Shown: in pieces, positions 43,800 to 54,228 of the stretch
Position numbering within the stretch: the stretch's first letter is position 1
Layout: every line of letters begins with the position of its first letter
Assembly (NCBI RefSeq): GCF_016920785.2
Contig: NW_024609839.1
Coordinates: forward strand, 8,210,196 to 8,274,195
Source: Ixodes scapularis
Lineage: Eukaryota > Arthropoda > Arachnida > Ixodida > Ixodidae
DNA: 64,000 nucleotides
Reading direction: 5' to 3'
Notes under the pieces: model-generated
Databases searched by the model: none
What the model saw: only the letters and a program-made list of their open reading frames with translations
What the model was told of the DNA's origin: nothing
Translations under genes and position numbers: made by a program

Positions 43800-44931
43800 G
43801 CTCGCTGCGGGAGCGAGTGAACAGCTGAGAACATGGCGGCGGCCAACCTCGTCGGCGGCGCGGAGAGCGGTCCCGCAATTTTTTTCCCGAGAACGCAAGC
43901 TTTTATTGCGATCATAAGTAAGCGGAATATAGCGGAGCTGCTCGGTGAGGGCGGCCCCGTCCAAACCTTTGCGAAGTACGACTTGCGCGTCCGAAGGGGT
44001 CACAAAGGCTTCGGTGCAAGCACGAATGACACCGAGAGCTCCGAGCACTGTAGAGCACTGCATGGTAGCGCAGAACGAGCAGCTCCTACCTCGGTGCAGC
44101 TCCTGGCTCCGCAAGAGCCTCTCGGACTCGGGGTCCGGTTGGTCTGGTCGCGATCGGCGAGGTCTAGCGCGGCGAAACGCGGAGGCTTCCTCAAAGCGTG
44201 CACACACACGTCGCCTCTCGTTCAGAGTGAACCGGCGGCCCGGCCTGGAGTCCTAAACGCCTTCCGTCTCCCAACTTCTTCCACAGCACCGAAGACAGCG
44301 GGCACGATCTTTACGTTCACTGAATGCGTCGAAAGGCCTCCACGTGCGATGCACCGGAAAACGTGGTGCGGCTGGTGCCGGAACGGAACTGCATAGCTTT
44401 GAGTCAACGTGCACGGCAACAAACCGATCGTGACACCAAGCCGCGGATACCTCATCGCCGGTCGACAGCGGCAAACGGCCCGTTGCTCGTATCGTGGGCC
44501 TTGACTCGTACTCGGCCAACTTGGCGTCTTTTCGTGGCCCCTCGCGTCGTCGCAGCCAGCCCCAAACCCGACAAACCCACCAGCCCGAAACCGTAGCGAC
44601 CGTAGCCTGCGTTGGAGAAAAGCGAAACCGAAACTTAAAGCTTCCGCCCAGTGGCTTCCGCTGCCGCGGGTTTTCTAGCTTCGCGGCTTCCACTTCCGGT
44701 CGTCGCGGAGATGGCGAAGATAGAGCGGTGTGTGGGTTCGTTGGCTCGTTTACGGTTACGGGACAGATGTTTTGCGGTCCGTTTCTACTGCGTCTCTGGC
44801 TCTCAACTGGACCGCACCTCTCATAGTTCAACCAGGCGTGGTCAGCCTGCGTCAGGCCGGCTCGACTCGTCCGATCGCCGGACCGCAGGCGACTTCCAAG
44901 TACGGCCGTTAGGCCTAGGATCCGTGAAACG
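43800..44931 (+). promoter_or_regulatory. CpG-rich block with probable promoter and first exon
   Basis: About 1.1 kb of CpG-dense DNA produces long chance frames on both strands and in several frames at once, a sign of composition, not coding. Near its right end are an ETS-type word CACTTCCGGT (about 44690), then GAGATGGCGAAG (YY1-like), both common around start sites of CpG promoters. A strong donor AAACG/GTAAGTGAA follows at 44931/44932. The most economical reading is a promoter and 5' non-coding exon of a + strand gene. An alternative is a GC-rich repeat. Confidence 0.45.
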
Positions 44932-45414
44932 GTAAGTGAATCTCGTCCCGTTTTCGTTCTACTTTTAAATTACGTTAGGTGCGCTACAGTATAAGCATGC
45001 GTGCCAAGTGTCCGTGACAATTTTGAACTAGAATAATTGTGCTTCATTGCGGTCATTTGCCGAAAATGTAAATCGAGCAATGAACGAGGAGCCATGCTTG
45101 AAAACGGTGTATGTACGATGTTAACTTCTACCTGGGCGGCTAAGAAAAAAAAAAAAGAGTGGTTACGGTTGGAAGCGAGGCTGGTCCCAATGCAATGGTA
45201 AGCACTTAAAGCGCCTTTTTGAACGGCATGTTAGCAATATAGCGATCAACGAGACGAGCGACGGCGAGAAGCTACGAGAGCCGGCGCCGAGCGCCGAAGA
45301 TTTCTCACTCTCGCTGCTTGCGCCGCTCGGTTCTTGGGCTTCTAGAAAACGTCGCTCATCGCCTCGGTCGCTCGCACCAATCGCTTTCATAATGTGTCTC
45401 GTCGCGCGGCTGAC
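44932..45414. other. No recognisable gene (possible intron)
   Basis: Follows the donor at 44931; an A13 run near 45146-45158. Nothing coding recognised. Confidence 0.4.
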
Positions 45415-46201
45415 TGCCGTGTTTATTCAATATAAATCGACCTTTTTTTTTTTTTTTTTTTTTCTTCTTCTTTTTCTCTTTGGAAATTGTGACTAAAGAA
45501 TTTCGACACCTACATTCGCGACCAAATTTTGCGACCCTACCGGAGGCATGAAGCTATCGAGTCACCGAGCCGGCGTTGCCGTAGGGCCGCGCCGCTTCTT
45601 GTTTCAAAAAGCTTTTGGTTGCCGAAATGGCTCGCCGCCCGCGGTGGCCGGTCGGGCGTCGGATTTCGACATCGCGCCCCTAGCGTTCCCCTTGCTGGGC
45701 AACGGGTAAGGAGAGGAACGCGATGCGCCATGCACTTTACCCTCCATCCTCGCAAACGCGCACAAAAAAAAAAAATGTTATTTTTGTTAGTTGCTTGAGG
45801 CGGCTCGGCTCGCGTGTTGCTCATGGCGAGACGGCGGCTTTGCTTGCGTCTTCGTAGTTTGTCTTCCGTCGCTTCGCACCTTTTTTCGTTTCTTGTCGTC
45901 ATTTTACAACGGTGTCAGTGAAGTATTGCTGCGAATTTGCGAGGATGTCTACCCAGCTGACGAAGCTTGGGACGATGATAACATGTCCAGAAGTTCTGAC
46001 GGTGATGAAGTGTTTGGCATCGCCCCATGATTTAGCTGAGAGTGATGCAAATAAAGGTTTTTTTCTTTCTTTTGCCCAAAATTTCCCCTGTTCTTAAAAA
46101 TAAAAAAAAAAGATCGACCTATATTTCAATTCTTTTTTTTTTTTTTTGTTCTGGGTGGATCCAATAAATAGGGTTCGACCTATTTTCGAGTAAATACGGT
46201 A
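45415..46201. mobile_element. Pogo/Tc1-mariner-like non-autonomous element, 787 bp
   Basis: The right end, inverted, reads TACCGTATTTACTCGAAAAT followed by AGGTCGAACC. The left end reads TGCCGTGTTTATTCAATATA followed by AATCGACC, so the TIRs of about 28 bp match with about five changes and are each followed by a long T or A run. A short frame before an AATAAA (about 46049) ends in an acidic stretch (YPADEAWDDDN), possibly the tail of a pogo-type transposase. The central part is GC-rich. Inserted just inside the putative first intron. Confidence 0.6.
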
Positions 46202-46310
46202 ACTTTAATTTTTATTTTGGGTTACGTCGGACGCAACTCGAATGCTTGACAGTTACGTTGGGCGTAACTTTAATTTTTATTTCGGGTTCCGTCGGACGTA
46301 ACGTTAGACA
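46200..46310 (+). repeat. Two-copy tandem repeat, 65-bp unit
   Basis: TAACTTTAATTTTTATTT starts both copies (46200 and 46265) and each continues GGGTTnCGTCGGACG; the second is cut short near 46310. Confidence 0.7.
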
Positions 46311-46487
46311 CTCCGTTACACTTAAGGAAAATAGGGGCTGCTGGTTCATCATATAAAGTTATAAACCAACCATTTGTGTTTAATTAAAATGCATCACTGA
46401 CCTCAAAAAAAAAAAAATACTGCTATCCTAGAGTTTATGCTATAGGAATGTAGCGCTTCAGATAAATTTGTTAATTTTTACTTTTAG

Positions 46488-46656
46488 TCCCTGCCCCCTC
46501 CAGATACAACATCTGGCCTAAAGCAGTGTTCCGGATCTCCTTCCAAGACCTCAGGCGGGTCGTCATTCAATCCATGAGTCGGCGGCGTCTCATGGGCGTG
46601 TTGCTGGTGCTTACTGGATGGTGCTACCGAGGGAAAAGTGGTCGTGCTTGGGCAAG
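46488..46656 (+). other. Candidate exon, GC-AG style donor
   Basis: A pyrimidine-rich acceptor (TTTTTACTTTTAG) at 46487 is followed by 169 bp of higher GC. The segment ends AAG/GCAAGT at 46656/46657, the form taken by rare GC-AG introns. The third frame is open throughout; the first frame looks more protein-like at the start (PPPDTTSGLKQC) but has a TGA. Coding status therefore unknown. Lies downstream of the first-exon candidate at 44.9 kb. Confidence 0.3.
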
Positions 46657-47128
46657 GCAAGTATGGCCGCCATAATTATAGATATTGTTTTTACCTTTGC
46701 TCGAATCCACTTTTAAGAAATGCACAGTTCGCATGTGTGCATCTCTCAATGTTTCCACAGTCGGCTGTTTTTTTTTTTGTTTTTTTTTAGTGCTCTAACT
46801 TTGTCAGCGCTAGTTTCTCTAGATCATGCAAATGGGATGCAACACTAAACCACATATGCTCTTGCAACAAACAGTGCTGTGCAGAAGCACAGTGGAATTT
46901 ACTCTAGCTTTATAATGCAGCACAAAATGGTTGACTCCAAGTATAGCTACTTTTGTGACTCCGTTTAACCAAAAGCTCTGCCGAAACAAACTTGCCGCCT
47001 TATAGGTAGTGCAAAAGAACCTCGCGTGCCTAACCTGGAGAAGGGCATTTTTTTTCATAGGTCAATTTTTCCTTAAACCAATACCTTCAGCCTCCTTGAA
47101 ATGTTAACATTATGTGACACACGGAAGA
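46657..47128. other. No recognisable gene (possible intron)
   Basis: AT-rich, T10-T9 tract near 46770. Nothing coding recognised. Confidence 0.4.
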
Positions 47129-47264
47129 ACAGTAAACTCTTTAATGTTGGCGAACCTTTAATTTTCGCGGCCTTTAATTTTGCAGAATTCAGTGGCTGCG
47201 ATTATGTCCTCTGTGACCGATTCGAGAAGAAATAGGGGCCACGAAGATAAGGGGGTTTTACTGT
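47129..47264. repeat. Small inverted-repeat element, ACAGTAAA ends
   Basis: ACAGTAAACTC at the left and GGTTTTACTGT at the right form short inverted ends around 136 bp of GGCGAA/TTTCGCGG-type sequence. Probably a mariner-like MITE. Confidence 0.45.
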
Positions 47265-48269
47265 ACATCGGAGGAAAGAGGAAGTCACTTATGTTTGTAT
47301 GCAGGAGTAAAACCAACAACAACAATCATGGTGTCGACACTTTGTAAGCCTATCTGTGTCTATTGAATGATATCAATTTTGTTTTAGTTCGTTAAACATT
47401 GTTGCCTGTACATTGTGGGATGTCGTCTTCAACACGAGCAGTGGTTTTCTTCTCAAGCAGGCAGCATGGACGCGTGCCGCAGCACAACATAGTTCATTTG
47501 CAGGTGGTACCGCAGGTTGAAGGATGGTTGGCACAATATGGGGGAATCAGAATGCAATGTTCTACCTCGGGCGTAGACAAGATTTGCTTATTCTAAATCA
47601 TTTTGTCTAAAAATCTGGGATTTGCGATGAATGTACCCGCATGGTTGCAAGGGCCAGACAAGCCTTGTGAGCGCTTCATTTTCTAGCGTCTCAGTCCTGA
47701 ACCCACTCACGCACCACATGTGTAGATGTTCCGATAGGTGGGAGCACTTATTTGGAAAATGGTGAATGGCAACTGTTATCTTTGTCAGACTTCTGTATTA
47801 TGGTCAAAGTTGGACTGCATATTTGCAATACTTTTTCTCACTTAAAAATATGTCATACTAAAATATGTAGAATAGCCGATGACAAAAAGAGAATGGCTGG
47901 GCGTCCTCCAGCACGTGCTTGTGCTTTTCACCCCACTTTGGACAGATGTGCTTGCTCCAGGCTCATGAGGCGCTGAAACGTCATCGAAGGTAGCAGACGG
48001 GCTGGTGGTGGAACAACGGAGACTTCTCCCTGCCTTTCTCATGCTGTCAGTGAGCGTGTACCTCTATACTCTAACTTAGCTTAACCTGCACAGAGCTGAG
48101 GAGAATAGGCTTGGCGAGTGCCCTTACTGCATATGCTGAGGTAGAATAGCCGAGGTACAGCTGGGGCACTTTCTGAATCAAGAACATTGTGTATCTTACC
48201 TTCAAAAACACATCATTTTGGGGGTGCAAAAGGAATTGTAAGGCATATCTTTGTTTGTATTGTCCTATT
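47265..48269. other. No recognisable gene
   Basis: Short frames only; no paired ends. May be intronic if the + strand unit is real. Confidence 0.4.
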
Positions 48270-48277
48270 ACGCATCG

Positions 48278-48431
48278 CAGGCACGTAGCCAGGGGGAAGC
48301 TTATGAGGCCCGCCCCCCCCCACCCCCGATATCTTCCATTTTGCATGGGTCCTCCTCTCCCCCCTCCCCCTCATACAGCGTTTTGTCATGAGGGGGCCCC
48401 CCCCTGAAACAAAATCCTGGCTACGTGCCTG
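48278..48431. mobile_element. hAT-type MITE, 154 bp, exact 8-bp TSD
   Basis: The ends CAGGCACGTAGCCAGG and CCTGGCTACGTGCCTG are inverted copies. ACGCATCG flanks both sides (48270-48277 and 48432-48439). The interior is C-rich/G-rich low complexity. Textbook short hAT MITE. Confidence 0.92.
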
Positions 48432-48439
48432 ACGCATCG

Positions 48440-49171
48440 ACTCCAACTTAATGCGGAGTCAACCCACCCTGTTGATAAATTTAATGCCTGCCAGGTAATT
48501 TGTTTTGCATTCAGTTAATATATCAGTATTCAGTTAGGTATCCCAAGTCATTAGTCGTTGAGATGCAGTCTCTCTGCAAGTCAGTCATGTTTAACATTCA
48601 TAAAACTGCTTGTCAAATAATGGCACTGTCGAGGACATGTACTCGGCTCGAGCGATCGCTGTGCACAAGCTGGTCGTGTGGTTACAGGCAGCAAACATCC
48701 CGGTTGGAACATCCTACCTCGCAATGTAGCTGAAGACTAGGTCAGGGCCCCACTCACAAACGTCTATACTTTGCATCTCTTTTAAGCTGGACCACTTTTG
48801 ACACTACAAGCCATTGCAGCAAAAACAGTGTGAGACATGATTATAAGCTCGACGTACCATGGCATCCAACTAGAAGGTCACATGGCTTGCAGCTTCTGCC
48901 GTGGTTAACTTTAAACTGAGATAGTTTGGAATAATGCTCCCGGTTTTTAGTGTTGCCCGGCACGGTTAACAATTTGGTGATATTGTGCTTCATTGAAAAA
49001 TCTGCATTCGTGACTGTATCACCTTATGAATGCATACTAGCTATTAAACTCTCCATTCTGCAGAGAAATGAAATGCACTTTGCTTCCAAGTGCAGCTACT
49101 TCTGAAACTTCATGGTATGAAGCACCTTATGGCTGCAAGCTCTGACCGATCTTGTTCTCTGGTCTTCGCAG
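48440..49171. other. No recognisable gene (possible intron)
   Basis: AT-rich DNA without recognisable frames or paired ends. Confidence 0.4.
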
Positions 49172-49247
49172 GCCCATTGCAGGGAGTCACTCCGAGAGCC
49201 TCACCAGAGGTTCCTGCCCGTGGTCGTTCTAAATTTTTTTGTTGTAG
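49172..49247 (+). other. Candidate exon, 76 bp
   Basis: Acceptor GGTCTTCGCAG at 49171 and donor TTGTAG/GTATGC at 49247/49248. Two frames are open. One (PLQGVTPRASPEVPARGRSK) ends with two spare bases that join in phase to the next candidate exon (50535) to give a short C-terminal frame ending in TGA. The phase agreement is suggestive but not proof. Confidence 0.35.
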
Positions 49248-50204
49248 GTATGCATCCTTTCTGTCTTTCCCTTAATTGTACTCGGGCGTTTTCTTTTCAT
49301 TGTCGCAGATTTGCCTCAAAATTGGTTCAGCACAAAAATGGATGCTGTACAACTGTATCCCGCATATTTTGTTCAAGATAACTTTTCTTTGCGAAAGTTA
49401 GATTTTTTTTTATGAAGGTTAGTCTTTTTTTGTTTTTATTCACAAATTTATTTGAGTTTCCATGGGCAACAACGTTATGCCAAGGGCAAGGACAAGTTCA
49501 CTGCTCTAACTTGTTCTCAACTGATTGAAAGAAATTTTGTGTTAATGTCGTGAAACCTCTTTCCAGCACTTGCTTTGCAGCATGGAAACAAATTATACAT
49601 GGGACATACTTTTCTTTAGACTGCTTGTTCATTCTGCAAATCTGCCTTCTATAGATGTCGTGCTACTGGAGAGCAGGCGAATTCGATTGTTGGTTTTGCC
49701 ATTGCTTTTTTTTTAGCCGTTGTCTGTTTTGACTAGTTAGCTGAAAATAATGATCTAGTACCCTTTAGTCAGTAAAATAGATAGTGTGTGCTGCTGTTAG
49801 TGTCAAGTAGAGATGCACGCTTTTTAGGCATTTTGCGCAGAGTGGTACCCATTTTTATTGGTTAGCCTCTTGGTGCGCCAACTAAACCCTTTCTATCCAG
49901 ACACCTGCCCTTTGCTTTTATTTGGCAGGCTTTGGCAATAAAATAATACAGTGTTATTTCTCGGTGGCTTAAAAACCTAAAGAAAGAAGTTTCTTCATGT
50001 TTAAACGCAAAGTTTTATAAAGGCAAAAATCAATTAAGCCAGTAGCAGACGACACATAGCCTCAGCAGTGCTTCGCGCCAACAGCGTTGCGTCAAAATAG
50101 CGGTCGTCTCCTTTTTGCTGCCTTCTCTCTCCCTCCTTCGGCGCTCTCCTCCTTTTCCTCCTCTCCGTCACGTTTCTCACCACACCCACTGGTTAAACTC
50201 TCCC
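49248..50204. other. No recognisable gene (possible intron)
   Basis: AT-rich; a CCTCCTTTTCC-rich patch at 50110-50170 just before the tandem duplication. Confidence 0.4.
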
Positions 50205-52561
50205 ACTATACGGCTCTGCATTGCAGTAGTAGTTTTTTTTATAGTCTTTAGAGTTAAATGTGAATATTTGACAGAAATCTCCCTGGTTGGGGTGAAAGAG
50301 GGTTAAATGAATGCATTTGATCATTCGCCTTAATTCGGTACCCATCATTTCAAGGCCTGTGTGGCCTTGTCCTGGGGTGTGTCTATGACTGTGGCTGTGA
50401 AGGAGCAGTTTTTTAATAGGTGCACGTACAAAGTATAAAAACAAAAGGATCTATGTGCTGATCACGAAAGAATATGCTAGCCATTCTAATGTAGCTCTGC
50501 CAAGTACTTGATTGTGATTTTTTTTTATTTCCAGCTACTTGGTTGCCTCAAGATCTGGAGATCCTAGTGGCCACAAGCTTGGACTCAATCTTCTTCTGTG
50601 GTCCGGCCAGGACCATGGGGGAGGTAATCCCAGCAACAAGAGCATCACAGTATCTCCCTGCCTGTGACTTTCGATTAGCATCACGACTAGGGAGTCCTCA
50701 TGCCACCAAGTGTTAGGTATGCTACTTGAAATAAGCATTCTTACCTCTTCTTGAAGTGAAACAGCAAAAGCACTACTAAGCCTAAAATGCAAAAAACATT
50801 CAAATCTCGGGTTGGATGGAGTTCCAATTACAAAAAGGCGTCTGCAGACATGATTCACATGTGAACTTAAAGCCCACGGATGTAGGTTCGACAGAGTCAC
50901 AGAAATAACTTCCCGCAGATGGCTTCGCTAGTGCTATACACAAACAAATTCTTAAAATAATCATTGTGTTACGTTGGTGTCATCAATATTATGTACCTAC
51001 CCCACCCAGCAGTCGGGAGATGTGAAATATAAAAAAATGGGAACTTGCACATTGTCAGCTCTGCAAAGATAATATATTGAACCGAGCATAGCACGTTCAA
51101 CTTAAGAAAGCAATTCAGTGCAGGCCTAGTTTTAAGCTTCACATATTTGTTATTGCCCTTCATAATGAAGTAAAAACTGCTTAAGTTGTGGCCCACTACA
51201 GGCTTTCTATTAGTGTTAAAAAGTGTTAAGTCAGTTTAAACAGCTCGCTCCAAATATTTTCTTGAAATGCATAGGTTTATGGAAATTATTATGTGGATGT
51301 TTGCAGACAGTCATGGTGAGACCAATCTTTAGTGCCAAGTGTTCCACTTATTCAGAGTTGGTTGAGTCTGTAAATATTGTAGGTCGCAAATTAAATTTTT
51401 ATAGTATGCAATGGGCACAATCATCCGTAATGACTAGCTCTACCTAGGGGAACTTCATACGTTTACTACGGCAAGATGGTTTCGCAAAACTAAGTATTTA
51501 GTTTATTCAACTCCTGCACTAACCTTATCTCTAGAAACTTTTTATATTCTTTACGATGCTGAGTTAGGATTCTGGAAGTAGTTTTTCTAGAACTACGCTA
51601 GACATTTCCGGTTGATAATTTTTCTCGCAAAGCATTCGAGAGAGCCAAACCCTGTAATATACGGATGGAATTCCAGAATGATGCGACTGGCAGTTTGAAA
51701 CATTCGGCACTGTAACAGTAACAATGACATGTCACTTGCCTATGTAATGCTCATTGTCGCAGATCAAACTGCTTTTTCCGTCTGCACTCATTTTCAGTGG
51801 ACTCATTCAGCGAACTCGCACCCGAGACTGCAGCGCTGGGTTCTGCGAAGTAATTTGCATGAATATAGATGCAGGCGCAACAGGTTTCTTTGAGCGTGCG
51901 TCTAACACGTATTCTTCATATTGAATCTGCTACTGTATTCATGACCATGTCCTTAATTGTATCCACATTCCAGCTTATTTTTATTTTGACATTTGAGTTT
52001 TCTTCAGTACTTTTCTCAACATCTGTGCTTGTTGGGCCGTACTCAAGACCATACATCTTGTCTTTCACTAATACATCAATATATAAAACTGTTGATGCCG
52101 AGTGAGAATTCAAGGTACCGAATCTGTCGTGCGAGTTAAATAAGAACCAATAAAAAGCTCTACAAAGGAAATTTTGTTAAAGGAGGCTGTATAAGCACTA
52201 GAATAGCACATGCCATGCTAAAAAAAAAATACAAATTCTTGTTAGGTATGCAAGGATGACACTGCTGTTTCTGATGTGTCACAAAAAAATCAGTGCCATA
52301 CAGTGTTCCTTATGGAAGTACGAACTGTCGAATTCAAAGCCCAGAAGTTTTATTCAAGAATGTTCCTCAATACAAATGTATTTAGAGATCTGAGCCACTG
52401 ACTCATACATGACTATGTGGCGAACATTCATTTTCATGTGCATTATAGTTTACAAGGTCTAGTCTGCATTGATTTATTGCATTCATGCTGAAACTGGGAG
52501 GGGTTCTCTGGGTATGAATAAAGATATTAACATTTCTTAAAATCAAAACATTTGAGAACAG
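50205..52561 (+). repeat. Tandem duplication, copy A (2,357 bp)
   Basis: Starts ACTATACGGCTCTGCATTGC and ends ...AAACATTTGAGAACAG, where copy B begins with the same ACTATACGG. Apart from the insert in B, the two copies align across their length at roughly 90% identity by eye. Copy A contains the candidate exon 50535-50716, a minus-strand frame at 51916-52113 shared with B, and AATAAA words. Confidence 0.88.
50535..50716 (+). other. Candidate exon in duplication copy A, 182 bp
   Basis: A T-rich tract and TTTCCAG precede 50535; GTGTTAG/GTATGC forms the 3' border. Two frames are open for long stretches: one of 43 codons ending in TGA (SGDPSGHKLGLNLLLWSGQD) and one of 59 codons to a terminal TAG (PQDLEILVATSLDSIFFCG). 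The 182-bp length and both splice-like borders are exactly kept in copy B. Could be a coding exon, a non-coding RNA exon or chance. Confidence 0.4.
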
Positions 52562-52844
52562 ACTATACGGCTCTGCATTGCAGTAGTAGTTTTATTTGTA
52601 GTCTTTACAGTTGAATGTGAATATTTGACAGAAGTCTCTCAGGCTGGGGCGAAAGAGGGTTAAATGAATGCATTTGATCATTCGCCTTAATTCGGTACCC
52701 ATCATTTTAACGCCTACGTGGCCTTGTCCTGGGGGGTGACTATGACTAAAATAAGAGGATCTATGTGCTGATCACGAAAGAATATGCTAGCCATTCTAAT
52801 GTAGCTCTGCCAAGTACGTGATTGTGATTTGTTTTTATTTTCAG

Positions 52845-53026
52845 CTACTTGGGTGCCTCAAGATCTGGAGATCCTAGTGGCCACAAGCTTGGACTCAATC
52901 TTCTTCTGTGGTCTGGCCAGGACCATGGGGGAGATAATCCCAGCAACAAGAGCATCGCAGTATCTCCCTGCCTATGACTTTCGATCAGCGTCACGACAGG
53001 GGAGTCCTCGTGCCACCAGGTGTTAG
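52845..53026 (+). other. Candidate exon in duplication copy B, 182 bp
   Basis: Paralogue of 50535-50716 with the same length, TTTTCAG acceptor and TGTTAG/GTATGC donor. Compared with copy A the 43-codon frame has about three replacements, while the 59-codon frame has about eight, so if either is coding the shorter frame looks more constrained. Counts are by eye. Confidence 0.4.
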
Positions 53027-53536
53027 GTATGCCACTTGAAATAAGCATTTTTCTTACCTATTACTAGAACAGCAAAAGCACTACTAAGCCTAAAATGCAA
53101 AAAAAATATTCAAATCTTAGGTTGGATGGAGTTCCAATTACAAAAAGGAGTCTGCAGACATGTTTAACATGTGAACTTAAAGCCCGCGGATGTAGGTTCG
53201 ACGGTGTCACAGAAAAAACTTCCCGCAGATCGCTTTGCTCGTGCTATACCCAAACAAATTCTTAAAATAATTATTGTGTTTCGTTGGTGCCATCAATCTT
53301 ATGTCCCTACCACACCCAGCAGTCGGGACATGTGAAATATAAAAAAACAGGAACTTGCACAATGTCAGCTCTGCAAAGATTTATACAGTAAACAGAGCAT
53401 AGCACGTTCAGCTTAAGAAAAAAATTCAGTGCAGGTCTATATTCATGGTTCACATATGTGTAATTGCTCTTCATAATGAAGGGAAAACTGCTTAAGTTGT
53501 GGCCCACTACAGGCTTTCTATTAGTGTTAAAAAGTG

Positions 53537-54228
53537 TGGTAGAAAACAAGATTGCGCTTGGAAGACGGGGACATAGGAAGGACAGACACAACAGAGCGCT
53601 AACATTCAACTGATTTAATTCAAGAACCTCAGCGTTGAAACGGACTTTGTCACCGCACCACATCTCAACCAATCCGTTCTGCCACGGACCGCAAGTACGC
53701 CAACTCCTTATCCGCCAAGTCAATTGACGCCATACTGACACAACTTGTGCCGGAACTATTTATAGTGTCAGCCTCCATAATCTCGCTAACAGTCCTATCT
53801 TTGTGCCTCTCAAGAACAGTAGACGAAGCAAATAATTGTTTGCACCCGCAGTCATGACAGTGACACGACAGATCATCACTGCGAGTGCAAACCATTATTT
53901 GCTTTGTCTACTGTTCTTGCTAGGCACAAAGATATGACTGTTAGAGAGATTATGGAGGCTGATGCTATAAATAGTTCTGGCACGTGTTGTGTCAGTGTGG
54001 CGTCAATTGACTTGGCGGATAAGGAGTTGGCGTACTTGCGGTCCGTGGCAGGGCCACGGATTGGTTGAGATGTGGTGCGGTGATGCGGTGTGTTTTTACG
54101 CTGAGGTTCTTGAATTAAATCAGTTGAAAGTTAGCACTCGGTGGTGTCTGTCCTTCCTATGTCCCCGTCTTTAAAGCGCAATTATGTTTTCTAACGTACC
54201 GTACGAACTTGCCCAACAATCAGCACTT
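53537..54228. mobile_element. Head-to-head inverted dimer of PLE 3' ends, 11-bp TSD
   Basis: GTTAAAAAGTG at 53526-53536 and 54229-54239 flanks an insert made of two PLE tails pointing outward. The minus-strand half (53885-53537) and plus-strand half (about 53890-54228) both encode the end of a GIY-YIG region (RHKDRTVSEIMEADTINSSG and RHKDMTVREIMEADAINSSG, then SIDLADKELAYLR). Both end in the same 3' UTR (CTTCCTATGTCCCCGTCTT). The insert is absent from duplication copy A, so it came after the duplication. Inverted 5'-truncated copies are known for Penelope-like elements. Confidence 0.88.
53665..53895 (-). pseudogene. PLE GIY-YIG C-terminal fragment (minus half of dimer)
   Basis: 76 codons open: CHDCGCKQLFASSTVLERHK, then TVSEIMEADTINSSG and SIDLADKELAYL. 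It corresponds to the last part of the PLE endonuclease domain after the GIY-YIG core; the catalytic core itself is missing. The + strand partner spans about 53886-54060 with a few stops. Confidence 0.8.

Noticed and set aside
43788..44831. Long overlapping open frames (up to 192 codons) on both strands
   Set aside because: Open in several frames at the same time in CpG-dense DNA, no recognisable domains and biased to Arg/Pro/Ser/Ala; explained by base composition.
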